Assembly (NCBI GenBank): GCA_964639275.1
Contig: CAZXCQ010000100.1
Span: 1-19,331 of the forward strand
Reading direction: 5' to 3'
DNA length: 19,331 bases
Origin: CAZXCQ01 sp964639275
GTDB taxonomy: Bacteria > Desulfobacterota > DSM-4660 > Desulfatiglandales > Desulfatiglandaceae
The notes under the pieces were generated by a model. That model ran no database searches and was not told where the DNA came from. It saw only the letters and a list, made by a program, of their open reading frames with translations. Positions 1-6,532 of the stretch are shown here, piece after piece. Every line of letters begins with the position of its first letter. The stretch's first letter is position 1. A program made the translations under genes and the position numbers.

Positions 1-43
1 CAGCTATCCGCCATCAGCCAACATAATCTGCGCCAATCTGCGG

Positions 44-63
44 ATAACCAATAACAAATAACC
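44..63. repeat. taaccaataac-family dispersed repeat, copy 1
   Basis: This copy reads ataaccaataacaaataacc and belongs to a family seen at least six more times in the window (732, 2472, 3177, 3274, 3423 variant, 3492). Immediately before it lies the internally repetitive text 'aatctgcgccaatctgcgg'. It sits downstream of the minus-strand gene ending at 191, beyond that gene's terminator. Confidence 0.7.
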
Positions 64-134
64 CCTTTTTCCATTCCTGCTTCATGCACACCTCTCGCCA
101 TGCCCTGCATGTCCCGGGGAGCCAAAAACAAAAA

Positions 135-153
135 GGGGCCAAAAAATGGCCCC
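135..153 (-). terminator. Rho-independent terminator of the O-antigen ligase-like gene
   Basis: A perfect 7-bp stem (ggggcca / tggcccc) has a 5-nt A-rich loop. Read on the minus strand it is followed by TTTTTGTTTTTGG, a proper T tract. It lies 38 bp beyond the stop of the minus-strand gene ending at 191. On the plus strand the following T run is weak, so it probably acts mainly on minus-strand transcripts. Confidence 0.8.
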
Positions 154-190
154 CTTTCTACATACAGAAATTCTGAGTTACTCTACTGAC

Positions 191-2461
191 CTACTGGACT
201 ATTTGCCCCACCATCTCCTCATCCGGATAAAAATTCCACACATAATCCCGGATTTCTTTTTTCATTGCCTTTAGCGTTCCTCCCTGCTCCAGGCTCTGCG
301 CCTTCTGATAATGCCAGCACGCCTTGTCCCAGGCAGAATGGTGCCCAGGGTTGTTGGGAAGGATCGTCTTTGACCGCATCACCCAGTAATTCCCCAGCTC
401 CACATGAAGTCTTGGATTCGCGACCCCCGCAAAATAGGCGGCCCTGTCCATGGAGATGTCTGCCGCGGGGAGCCATTTCGTATGATAATCTTTCTCTTTC
501 CATTGATGCGCATACGCCCACCCCAACCGCAAATGATACTGCGCCTCAAAAGGATTCAGCTCCACTGCCCTCTGAAGAGCCAGTCGTCTGAAGTCCGACG
601 TCCGAAGTCCGACGTCACCCTTTGTCCCACCATCTTTACTCAGTTGAATTCCCTCGGACAGCGAAGCCTGCCCGCCATCGCTCTCGCTCAGGCGAATCGG
701 GCGGGCGGATTCAACCGGGGCCAACACCCTATTAACCAATAACAAATAACCATTGACTTCCTCCTGGCCTCCCAGCCTTTCAGCCAGCTTATACCAATAC
801 TCCGCATTCCCCCCATCCCACTCAATCGCCTTTACAATCTCTTCCACAACCGGGTCCTGATCCCTGTTGAGGGTGGAGTTGGGCACCGTGTTGCAATAGG
901 CCTCGGCCATAAAATGCCTGATCGTGACAAAACCCGTCCAGACAATAAGCCCCAAAATCAAGGCCAAAACCACAGCCCCCCTGTATTTCAGCGCAATGGT
1001 ATAGTACTGGTAAGACATCCTGTCCCTTCGATGATGTCGCTCCAGATGGAGCGCCGCATAACCAATGGCCATGATCGCCACAAGGATCAGAAAATTGGCA
1101 GGAATATGAAGGTTGAAATCGACAAAAGAGTGTATACCTATGGCAACCAGGGCCGCTACGGGGGCAATCCCCAGGCAGACGGCAAAGGGGTCTTTTCTCT
1201 TTCTCAACAGTCTGAGGACCAAATACAGATACACAGATATTCCGGCCAACAATAAGACGACTCCTGCGATCCCTGCCTCTGCCAGAAACTGGGCCCAGTC
1301 ATTGTGGGCAAACCTGACAAAGACCTTCTTATCTTCGCGTGCCTGATATCTTGGGTAGGCATATTTAAAGTTGCCAACACCAATCCCGGTGAGTTTATAG
1401 TCCTCAAACATCTCAATCGTCTTCTTTGCATATCGTGCTCTGCCCTCATAGCCGGCATCCAGGGTCGCAAACCGGCTAACCACGTAATCCACTCCGATAT
1501 CAAGGGCATATAGAAAAGTAACCACAAAGAGGACAAGGAAGATGATCCCCTTTCGGCGGTGGTCTCTTCTGAAGACAAAAAAGAGGCTCAGGCACAAAAG
1601 GGCACCGGCAGCCGCGATTATGCCTCCCCGGGATGCCGAGAAAACAAGACCGATGCCCATTACCACCCCTGCAAAAAGGACCAGAATTCTTCTGCTAAAT
1701 CGTTGCTCACCCGATAAAAACCTTGACAGCCTGAACCTAAAACTGCCTTTATCTTTCTTGACAGCGGGGTTTTTTCCCCTTCTACCTGAGAGTGCAGCAG
1801 AAAATGAGGCGGCCAGGACCAGGCCCATTTCCATAAATCCCGCAAAGTGATTCCGGTTGATATAGGTCCCGGTTGCGGCCTTCCGATCGGTAATGCTCTT
1901 GAACCACAAGACATGAGGCGAACCTGAATAGGCCTGTATCAGCCCGTAGAGCGCCTCAAAGCAACCCACTACCAAGATCAAAGTGATCGTGAGCACGATC
2001 CTTCTCTCAGAATTGAGCACCTGGATGAGTCCCAGGAAAAACAGGCCATAAACCACAAACCTCACTATGGACATGCGCACAGGGTACACATAGGGCGAAA
2101 GGGAGAACCAGGCATTGACATCACTCCCCTGGCCCACGGAGCTCGATGCTGCCAGCGACTTTTCTGCCACCACCCATGCCGAGGGTGATAGAAGCTTTAT
2201 CAAGAAATACGGAAGGGGAATGATCTGGAAGAAGAGAAAGAGAATCATAACAAGAAAGAGAAAGTTAAGCCCGGTTTTTGGCAGGCGTAGTTGATACTCT
2301 CCATCCCTGATATCCTTTTTGACGTTCTTTATTACCAACAATACTGCTCCCACAAGCACGCCCAGGGCCATCAGTGTGTATGCATAGGTGTGCATCGCCG
2401 CAAACATAAAAATGCTGAGCAGCAGCATGATCAGATACAAAATATATGCTGTTCTTTCCAT
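191..2461 (-). CDS. O-antigen ligase/polymerase-like membrane protein with C-terminal TPR-like region
   Basis: This 756-aa polytopic inner-membrane protein resembles the Wzy_C/O-antigen ligase family, which joins or polymerises undecaprenyl-linked glycans at the periplasmic face. About a dozen hydrophobic segments fill residues 5-500. The stretch 'GTYINRNHFAGFME' near residue 200 is typical of the family core, and a large periplasmic-type loop follows. The C-terminus (about 530-756) is soluble, with TPR-like helices ('RAVELNPFEAQYHLRLGWAY'). Residues about 570-625 look foreign. They are encoded by a taaccaataac-family repeat, a GC-rich hairpin and a 14-bp tandem repeat, all kept in frame. No clear Shine-Dalgarno precedes the ATG at 2461, and a repeat copy lies just upstream, so the true start is uncertain. 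No other glycan-synthesis genes are nearby, so the substrate is unknown; it could equally be a protein glycosyltransferase of the same fold. Confidence 0.85.
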   Translation of the reverse strand: MERTAYILYLIMLLLSIFMFAAMHTYAYTLMALGVLVGAVLLVIKNVKKDIRDGEYQLRLPKTGLNFLFLVMILFLFFQIIPLPYFLIKLLSPSAWVVAEKSLAASSSVGQGSDVNAWFSLSPYVYPVRMSIVRFVVYGLFFLGLIQVLNSERRIVLTITLILVVGCFEALYGLIQAYSGSPHVLWFKSITDRKAATGTYINRNHFAGFMEMGLVLAASFSAALSGRRGKNPAVKKDKGSFRFRLSRFLSGEQRFSRRILVLFAGVVMGIGLVFSASRGGIIAAAGALLCLSLFFVFRRDHRRKGIIFLVLFVVTFLYALDIGVDYVVSRFATLDAGYEGRARYAKKTIEMFEDYKLTGIGVGNFKYAYPRYQAREDKKVFVRFAHNDWAQFLAEAGIAGVVLLLAGISVYLYLVLRLLRKRKDPFAVCLGIAPVAALVAIGIHSFVDFNLHIPANFLILVAIMAIGYAALHLERHHRRDRMSYQYYTIALKYRGAVVLALILGLIVWTGFVTIRHFMAEAYCNTVPNSTLNRDQDPVVEEIVKAIEWDGGNAEYWYKLAERLGGQEEVNGYLLLVNRVLAPVESARPIRLSESDGGQASLSEGIQLSKDGGTKGDVGLRTSDFRRLALQRAVELNPFEAQYHLRLGWAYAHQWKEKDYHTKWLPAADISMDRAAYFAGVANPRLHVELGNYWVMRSKTILPNNPGHHSAWDKACWHYQKAQSLEQGGTLKAMKKEIRDYVWNFYPDEEMVGQIVQ
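590..617. repeat. 14-bp tandem repeat (gaagtccgacgtcc x2) inside a coding region
   Basis: Two adjacent 14-bp units, gaagtccgacgtcc and gaagtccgacgtca, differ only at the last base. They encode part of 'GLRTSDFRRLA' in the O-antigen ligase-like protein on the minus strand. Just beside them, at 671-714, is a GC-rich potential hairpin (gcccgcc ... ggcgggc). Together with the repeat at 732-751 they form a low-complexity inserted block that keeps the reading frame. Confidence 0.75.
732..751. repeat. taaccaataac-family repeat, copy 2, in frame within a gene
   Basis: The copy ttaaccaataacaaataacc lies inside the minus-strand O-antigen ligase-like gene and encodes most of 'GYLLLVNR' (residues about 570-577). 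It shares flanking bases with the copy at 3492: 'ccctatt' before it and a 'acttc' after it. The repeat therefore includes more than the core. Confidence 0.75.
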
Positions 2462-2471
2462 GTGTTTGGTT

Positions 2472-2500
2472 GTAGTTATTGGTTATTCGTTATTCGTCAT
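2472..2500. repeat. taaccaataac-family repeat, copy 3, at the end of the four-helix-bundle gene
   Basis: On the minus strand this reads as stacked 'gaataac' and 'caataac' units. It overlaps the 3' end of the split four-helix-bundle gene: its last residues (MTNNE) and stop codon (2483-2485) lie in the repeat. It also sits about 10 bp upstream of the start codon of the O-antigen ligase-like gene. Confidence 0.7.
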
Positions 2501-2686
2501 AGTGCGGTGTTTCTGACGAGATAAGTATTTGATATATCCGTTAAGAAGCGGCAACGCTTTGGCGATTAGGTCTCGTCCTTTTTGATAGTCTTCTTTGGTA
2601 ATGAAGGATTCGTCTAGAGAGGTAATTAACTGATCTATCAGTTCGTAGAGGGACCCTCGGCTTATCCGGCAAAATTGGACGTTCTT

Positions 2687-2941
2687 TTACCCTGTTAAAT
2701 AAGATTTGATCCTACGCCGCAGAAACATCTTTCCGTGGTAAGTCTTCAAGTATCTCTCCCGTTTGGCCGCGTCTGATTTGTCTAAGCATGCTTCATAATA
2801 CACCAACTTGAGTGGCCTTCGGTCTCTTGTTGCCTCAACGCGGCCTTTACAATGCTGTTCAAATCTTAGTTTGAGATCCTGAGTGTAGCCTGTGTAGAAT
2901 TGGCTATCCTTGTCACTTAACAGTACATGGGTATAGTGCAT
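2687..2941 (-). CDS. Small GIY-YIG nuclease domain protein
   Basis: This 84-aa protein is essentially a bare GIY-YIG domain of the UvrC-like/COG2827 small family. The strand motif is 'HYTHVLLSDKDSQFYTGYT' (YTH...YTG instead of GIY...YIG), followed by the catalytic-type Arg in 'LKLRFEQH', then 'LVYYEA' with the expected metal-binding Glu, then 'AAKRERYLKT'. The last residues, YLTG, are encoded by the right inverted repeat of the surrounding element, and the stop TAA forms at the element/host junction. No strong Shine-Dalgarno is seen before the ATG (GAGATG, weak). All expected key residues are present, so it may be active as a nickase or endonuclease. A role in spreading its own element is inference; relatives are usually annotated only by domain. 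Confidence 0.85.
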   Translation of the reverse strand: MHYTHVLLSDKDSQFYTGYTQDLKLRFEQHCKGRVEATRDRRPLKLVYYEACLDKSDAAKRERYLKTYHGKMFLRRRIKSYLTG

Positions 2942-2971
2942 GTGCTTTCATCTCAAACTATTTAACAGGGC
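2689..2971 (-). mobile_element. Inverted-repeat-bounded GIY-YIG element inserted in a four-helix-bundle gene
   Basis: A perfect 12-bp inverted repeat bounds the unit: ccctgttaaata at 2690-2701 and tatttaacaggg at 2959-2970. Only the GIY-YIG ORF and about 18 bp of leader lie between them. Deleting the 281-bp repeat-to-repeat unit plus one base each side (283 bp) restores one continuous frame in the host gene. That implies precise insertion with no obvious target duplication. It is far too short for a group I or group II intron and has no transposase. Confidence 0.75.
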
Positions 2972-3160
2972 GAGAATGAAATCTACCGAATCCCTCGGCC
3001 AAGTTATGCGTCGTTGACCGAGCTGCCCGCTTCATATCATCTACAAGCCCGTATTTTTCTTCCTTTGGATACTTCTTTACAAGCTTCGTTATAAACCGCC
3101 GAACGTCAGTACATGCCTTCCAACACTCTAAGTCCTCAAACGATCTGAAGCTTTCTTTTG

Positions 3161-3268
3161 TCATCGCTTTACCTGCATAACCAATAACAGATAACTTCTG
3201 CGCTTCCCTTCAGGAGCTTTCCAGCAGTCAAGATCCTCGAATGTTTTGAAACTTGGTTTCTTTTCCAT
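3161..3268 (-). pseudogene. Truncated duplicate N-terminus of a four-helix-bundle gene
   Basis: The fragment MEKKPSFKTFEDLDCWKA matches the start of the downstream gene (MTKESFRSFEDLECWKA). It then runs into unrelated sequence encoded by a taaccaataac-family repeat ('SYLLLVMQVKR') and stops. Its stop overlaps the next ATG as ATGA. Both N-termini are preceded at about the same distance by a ttatctgttattggttat copy. This suggests that a unit of repeat plus gene start was duplicated and then truncated. Confidence 0.75.
3177..3195. repeat. taaccaataac-family repeat, copy 4
   Basis: This copy, ataaccaataacagataac, is identical in its core to copy 5 at 3274. It lies 12 bp upstream of the ATG of the split four-helix-bundle gene on the minus strand. 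Confidence 0.75.
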
Positions 3269-3273
3269 CTCTT

Positions 3274-3297
3274 ACGAATAACCAATAACAGATAACG
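3274..3297. repeat. taaccaataac-family repeat, copy 5
   Basis: The copy contains aataaccaataacagataac and lies 5 bp upstream of the ATG (3266-3268) of the truncated four-helix-bundle fragment. It ends next to the stop region of the glycoside-hydrolase-like gene at 3303. Confidence 0.75.
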
Positions 3298-3302
3298 TTG
3301 TC

Positions 3303-6032
3303 CTAATTTTCGCGAAACAAAAAAGCTTTCACCTCATAGGGCCCAAACCGCGCTCTCAACTTCGCGCCCCTTGTAACATAATCCTCCCCAGAAAACACCT
3401 CCCGAGCCATCTGCTTCGCAGAGTTATTTGTTATTTGGTGATTTGTTATTCGTGATTCATCCTCTGCTCCTTTAACAACGCCCTTCCCCCTATTAACCAA
3501 TAACGAACAACCAGTAACTTCTACCCCCACACGCGCCTCCACGTAGGTCCCAATCGTGTTCACCGCAATCAAAAGCAATTCATCTCCTTTTTTCTTCAAG
3601 CAGCAGTGAACAGCCGGCCGACCTTTCGGGTCAAAACGGTAGGGCGACACCATCTCAACCTCGATGCCTCTATCAAGGTTTTCTGTCACCAGCCACGGGT
3701 AAACCCGATTCAAACGTCCAACCACCCGGCCCAGTCTGTCTCGCCCTTCTTGGGTCTTCCCGATCACATTGAAGGTAAAAAAGAAGACCCCCCGGCTTCC
3801 GTGCACCACGGACAAAAAGGCCAGGCAGTTGATCTCCTGCCAGGTGGGCAGCCGGGGCCAACCAACATTTGCCCACCGCCTACCACCAAATGCCTGAATC
3901 ACCGACGCGATACGCTTCGTGCCCTGCGTCATGCCCTTTGCGCATTGATCCATGGAATCAGACAACCACGTCATGGGCATGTAAGGCACCGGGTATTGAT
4001 CCATCATAAAAAAGTCGGCTGCATCCACATAGTCACGGCAGACCTGGGGTCGGACCACGGCCATAGCGGTGGCAGATTCGGGGAATCTCTCCTTTATCAG
4101 CCGGTTGATGTCAGTGGCCGTGTTTACGGGGAAGGAATGGATCCCCGGCTCGTCATTCACATAAAAGGCAAGGTCATAGGGCCTGACATAGGAGGCAATA
4201 TCATTTAGAAAAACCGGAAGCCTCTCAGGGTCCCAGGGGGGACGGAGCACATATCTCAGACCCACATGGTGACACATCAAGACCATTCGCTTCAGTTCTT
4301 CCCCATCCCCCCCAATCAAGACGGTATTGATCGCCAGTCTTTTGACCTGCTCAAGATCCTCCAAACCGACCCCGTAAACACCGATTGGAAAAAAATCTTT
4401 GGAGAAAAAAGGCCTTGTTTCTGTGGACCCCACCTCCTGTTTAAGGGGATAGTTTCTTTCCAAACGCGGGCGAGAGAGCCAAAAGGTCTCGCCCCGGTTA
4501 GGGTTTATGAACCGGAAGGTGGGATCACTTGCTTTTTCAGGACAGGTGACATAGACGCGCAGCGGTTGAAACGTCTTTGTCAGCCAGTGGGTATTGAGAT
4601 AAAAGCGTCTGCCCCAGAGACCGATGGATGGGTATTCGCCATTTCTCCATCTGTCTCTAAAAAAGCGGCCTGTGAATACATACTCTTCTCCAGGCACGCA
4701 GCCCTCCAACCGGCTGTACCACGCGGCCTCGCCGCTACTACCTGCGCTGATCCCGAGACACAGGGCATTCGGATCCGGCCATAATGCATCTCCTCGGGTT
4801 TCGAACTCCTCCGAAGGTTTGACGAGAAATGCAGTCCTATCCATGGGAACATCACGGTCCCGTCTTGCCTGGCCCGCCGCCTCCTGACCTCTGCCCTCCA
4901 TCCTCTTTGTGTGCCAACCCGCAGGCAGCTTATCGCCCTGTTGAACCTTGAACTCCGGGTTGGGAATCAGGTTACAAGGCCTCTCAAACCCCTTAAAAAG
5001 ACCCCACCCACCCGGTCTGATGCCCCTGAATGAAAAGGCCAGAACCCCATCCGCACCGGCCTGGCCGGCATATCTCATGCCTTTCGCGATCTCTTGCGGC
5101 TCACAATCGTTTACCTGGATGATGGGCCAGACCTGACAACGGGCGGTCTCCTTGTAATAGCCGGTCATATACCCCACCCACGACGCTGGCTTTCCGCACA
5201 TCTTGTGGTAGACCATGGGGGATATGACATCTGCAACCCTTGACAGTTGAAACGCATCCTGTGCCAGCAGGTAGGAAATGGCATTCTGTCGCTCCCCTTT
5301 GCTCCATGGCACCAGAAAGAGTCCCAGCTTGAGAGGGCTTTCCCTGTGGGTGGCTGTCTGAAGGATTGCACGGACCTCTCTCACAAAGGATGCAATCTGT
5401 CCCTTTTTCCACGTCATCCATCTGTAGGGGCAGTTCTTTTTTATCCATAAGGCTGTATCCGTGACCGTCAGTCCCCCGGGGATCTGGATTCCGCTATCCC
5501 TCTCAAATGTCTTAAGACACCTCGGGCAATAGCATGTATCGGGTATCCTGGGATCTTTGCTTTCCCAGAGACCTGGATAACGGATAAAATCGAGCCAGAT
5601 GCCGTTGATTCCCCCTTCATCCCCAAGCTGCTTGACCAGCTTCCGGATATGTTCTAACCGCCCCTCCCGCCACCCTTGATGGGTGGGGCACACACCGCCG
5701 TGCCCCTTGTATCCCCGCTCCGATCCAAAAGGGGTTCCGTCGGCCTTTATGGGCCTGGAGTCAGGGTAGCGCTTCCAGGCCCCCTTTCCACCAAATGCAT
5801 TGACAGAGACGTACACCTGGAATCCGCGCGTCTTAAACCATCGGATCGTCTCCTTTTCAGCCGGAACAAAGACCGTATTGACTCCCGCCTCCTTTAGCCT
5901 GCTGACATAGGTCTTCGGGTCAGCCCTTCCAACGGCCGGAACCCCATAAATCCCTTTTATCGGTTCAGCACCCGATGGCGCGGCAAAACCCACCACCGCA
6001 CAAACCAGCCATACAAGACCGGATCTCATCAT
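3303..6032 (-). CDS. Secreted glycoside-hydrolase-like protein, two barrel-like regions
   Basis: This 909-aa protein has a Sec signal peptide at residues 1-22. Residues about 25-345 look like a TIM-barrel glycosidase-like domain (GHL10/DUF-type): 'GINGIWLDFIRYPG' at 141-154 carries a strand-end Asp, and a Cys cluster 'CYCPRC' follows at 167-172. Residues about 350-530 resemble a jelly-roll carbohydrate-binding module, starting 'LIPNPEF'. Residues about 545-800 form a second barrel-like region ('FYVNDEPG', 'DFFMMDQYPV', 'VHGSRGVFFFTF'), then a short beta-sandwich tail. The tail contains two in-frame repeat insertions (about 838-847 and 858-870). The start has AGGAAGTGA about 8 nt upstream; a second Met follows directly. 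A role in degrading or editing extracellular polysaccharide is likely from family resemblance; the substrate is unknown. It is monocistronic here. Confidence 0.7.
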   Translation of the reverse strand: MMRSGLVWLVCAVVGFAAPSGAEPIKGIYGVPAVGRADPKTYVSRLKEAGVNTVFVPAEKETIRWFKTRGFQVYVSVNAFGGKGAWKRYPDSRPIKADGTPFGSERGYKGHGGVCPTHQGWREGRLEHIRKLVKQLGDEGGINGIWLDFIRYPGLWESKDPRIPDTCYCPRCLKTFERDSGIQIPGGLTVTDTALWIKKNCPYRWMTWKKGQIASFVREVRAILQTATHRESPLKLGLFLVPWSKGERQNAISYLLAQDAFQLSRVADVISPMVYHKMCGKPASWVGYMTGYYKETARCQVWPIIQVNDCEPQEIAKGMRYAGQAGADGVLAFSFRGIRPGGWGLFKGFERPCNLIPNPEFKVQQGDKLPAGWHTKRMEGRGQEAAGQARRDRDVPMDRTAFLVKPSEEFETRGDALWPDPNALCLGISAGSSGEAAWYSRLEGCVPGEEYVFTGRFFRDRWRNGEYPSIGLWGRRFYLNTHWLTKTFQPLRVYVTCPEKASDPTFRFINPNRGETFWLSRPRLERNYPLKQEVGSTETRPFFSKDFFPIGVYGVGLEDLEQVKRLAINTVLIGGDGEELKRMVLMCHHVGLRYVLRPPWDPERLPVFLNDIASYVRPYDLAFYVNDEPGIHSFPVNTATDINRLIKERFPESATAMAVVRPQVCRDYVDAADFFMMDQYPVPYMPMTWLSDSMDQCAKGMTQGTKRIASVIQAFGGRRWANVGWPRLPTWQEINCLAFLSVVHGSRGVFFFTFNVIGKTQEGRDRLGRVVGRLNRVYPWLVTENLDRGIEVEMVSPYRFDPKGRPAVHCCLKKKGDELLLIAVNTIGTYVEARVGVEVTGCSLLVNRGKGVVKGAEDESRITNHQITNNSAKQMAREVFSGEDYVTRGAKLRARFGPYEVKAFLFREN
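3423..3460. repeat. Variant repeat (ttatttggtgatttgttattcg), in frame within a gene
   Basis: This direct-repeat-rich stretch (gttatttgttatttggtgatttgttattcgtgattc) resembles the taaccaataac family with 'gtgat' substitutions. On the minus strand it encodes 'SRITNHQITNN' near the C-terminus of the glycoside-hydrolase-like protein (residues about 858-870). It does not break the frame. Confidence 0.65.
3492..3518. repeat. taaccaataac-family repeat, copy 6, in frame within a gene
   Basis: The copy begins attaaccaataacgaacaac. On the minus strand it encodes 'VTGCSLLVNR' in the glycoside-hydrolase-like protein (residues about 838-847). The copy in the O-antigen ligase-like gene encodes the similar 'VNGYLLLVNR', so two unrelated proteins carry the same repeat-derived peptide in the same frame. 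Confidence 0.75.
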
Positions 6033-6148
6033 TTTCTGTTCACTTCCTCAAGCTGTTCGGGACAAGTCAGTGATCCTTACACGCATCGTGTCCCTGGTAG
6101 ATCCAGGGGTTAAGATTTGCGCCTCTACCCTCCTTGCCTCCCAGCTTC

Positions 6149-6518
6149 CTAGTGTGTTGTCACAAAAGTTCTGTCACTGATTTTGGCAATATGTTCCCTT
6201 TTTGGAAGGACAAACCCACTGTACTAAATCCCAATACCCAAATCTCAGTTTTCAAACAATGTACAAATCCCAATTTTCGAAATTCAAAACAAAAACACCA
6301 TGATCGTTCGACCTTGAGGCTCTTGACAAGGGGTTCGGCGCCGGTTCTTCATGTTTTTCCGTTTTGGTTATTGTTATTTGGAATTTGAGATTTGTTTGGA
6401 ATTTGATGATTGGAATTTCGGATTTCCGCGTCTCTTGGAAATGGGTCAAATAGGGATCATTTTTCCCAAATGTCAAATTGCCATTTTTAGGGACAAAATT
6501 TATGAGACGCGGTACTAG
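6149..6518. mobile_element. Non-coding 370-bp element with 45-bp inverted ends
   Basis: The ends 6149-6193 and 6474-6518 are imperfect inverted repeats that align without gaps. Both begin ctagt... and end with tggcaat in the inward direction. Internally a second inverted pair of AT-rich text appears (caaatccc / gggattt-like and caaatctca / tgagatttg, about 6225-6290 and 6380-6430). No plausible gene is inside. The right end stops 14 bp before the stop codon of the zinc dehydrogenase gene. One end also occurs at 19278-19331 and degenerate at 14447-14480. It looks like a MITE-type element, with no transposase in the window. Confidence 0.65.
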
Positions 6519-6532
6519 CCCTTTTTCAAGGT

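Larger units (their letters stand above)
2483..3164 (-). pseudogene. Four-helix-bundle protein (23S rRNA IVP / Avd-like family), split by insertion
   Basis: The 5' part (2972-3164) encodes 'FEDLECWKA...KYPKEEKYGLVDDMKRAARS...NLAEGFGRFHS', the hallmark N-terminal helices of the TIGR02436 four-helix-bundle family. The 3' part (2483-2688) encodes 'KNVQFCRISRGSLYELIDQL...LPLLNGYIKYL', its C-terminal helices, in a different frame. The two are separated by the GIY-YIG element at 2689-2971. Removing those 283 bp gives RFHSQKNVQFCRISRGS, a natural match to the family, so the gene was probably intact before insertion. The family is known from rRNA intervening sequences and is related to Avd of diversity-generating retroelements; its function outside those settings is unclear. 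As it stands, translation of the 5' part stops at 2958. Confidence 0.85.

Noticed and set aside
2689..2971. Group I intron or intein encoding a GIY-YIG homing endonuclease
   Set aside because: Only about 18 bp lie between the 5' inverted repeat and the ORF and none after it, so there is no room for a ribozyme core; the host protein and nuclease are not fused in frame.
2483..3164. rRNA intervening sequence
   Set aside because: No rRNA sequence flanks the gene on either side; neighbours are protein-coding genes.
2483..3268. Diversity-generating retroelement (because of the Avd-like four-helix-bundle gene)
   Set aside because: No reverse transcriptase and no template/variable repeat pair are present in the window.
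3161..3518. CRISPR array from the clustered taaccaataac repeats
   Set aside because: Spacing is irregular, copies vary in sequence, several lie in coding regions, and no cas genes are present.
3606..4208. 200-codon plus-strand frame within the glycoside-hydrolase-like gene
   Set aside because: The minus-strand protein is continuous and domain-like here; the plus-strand translation shows no family features.
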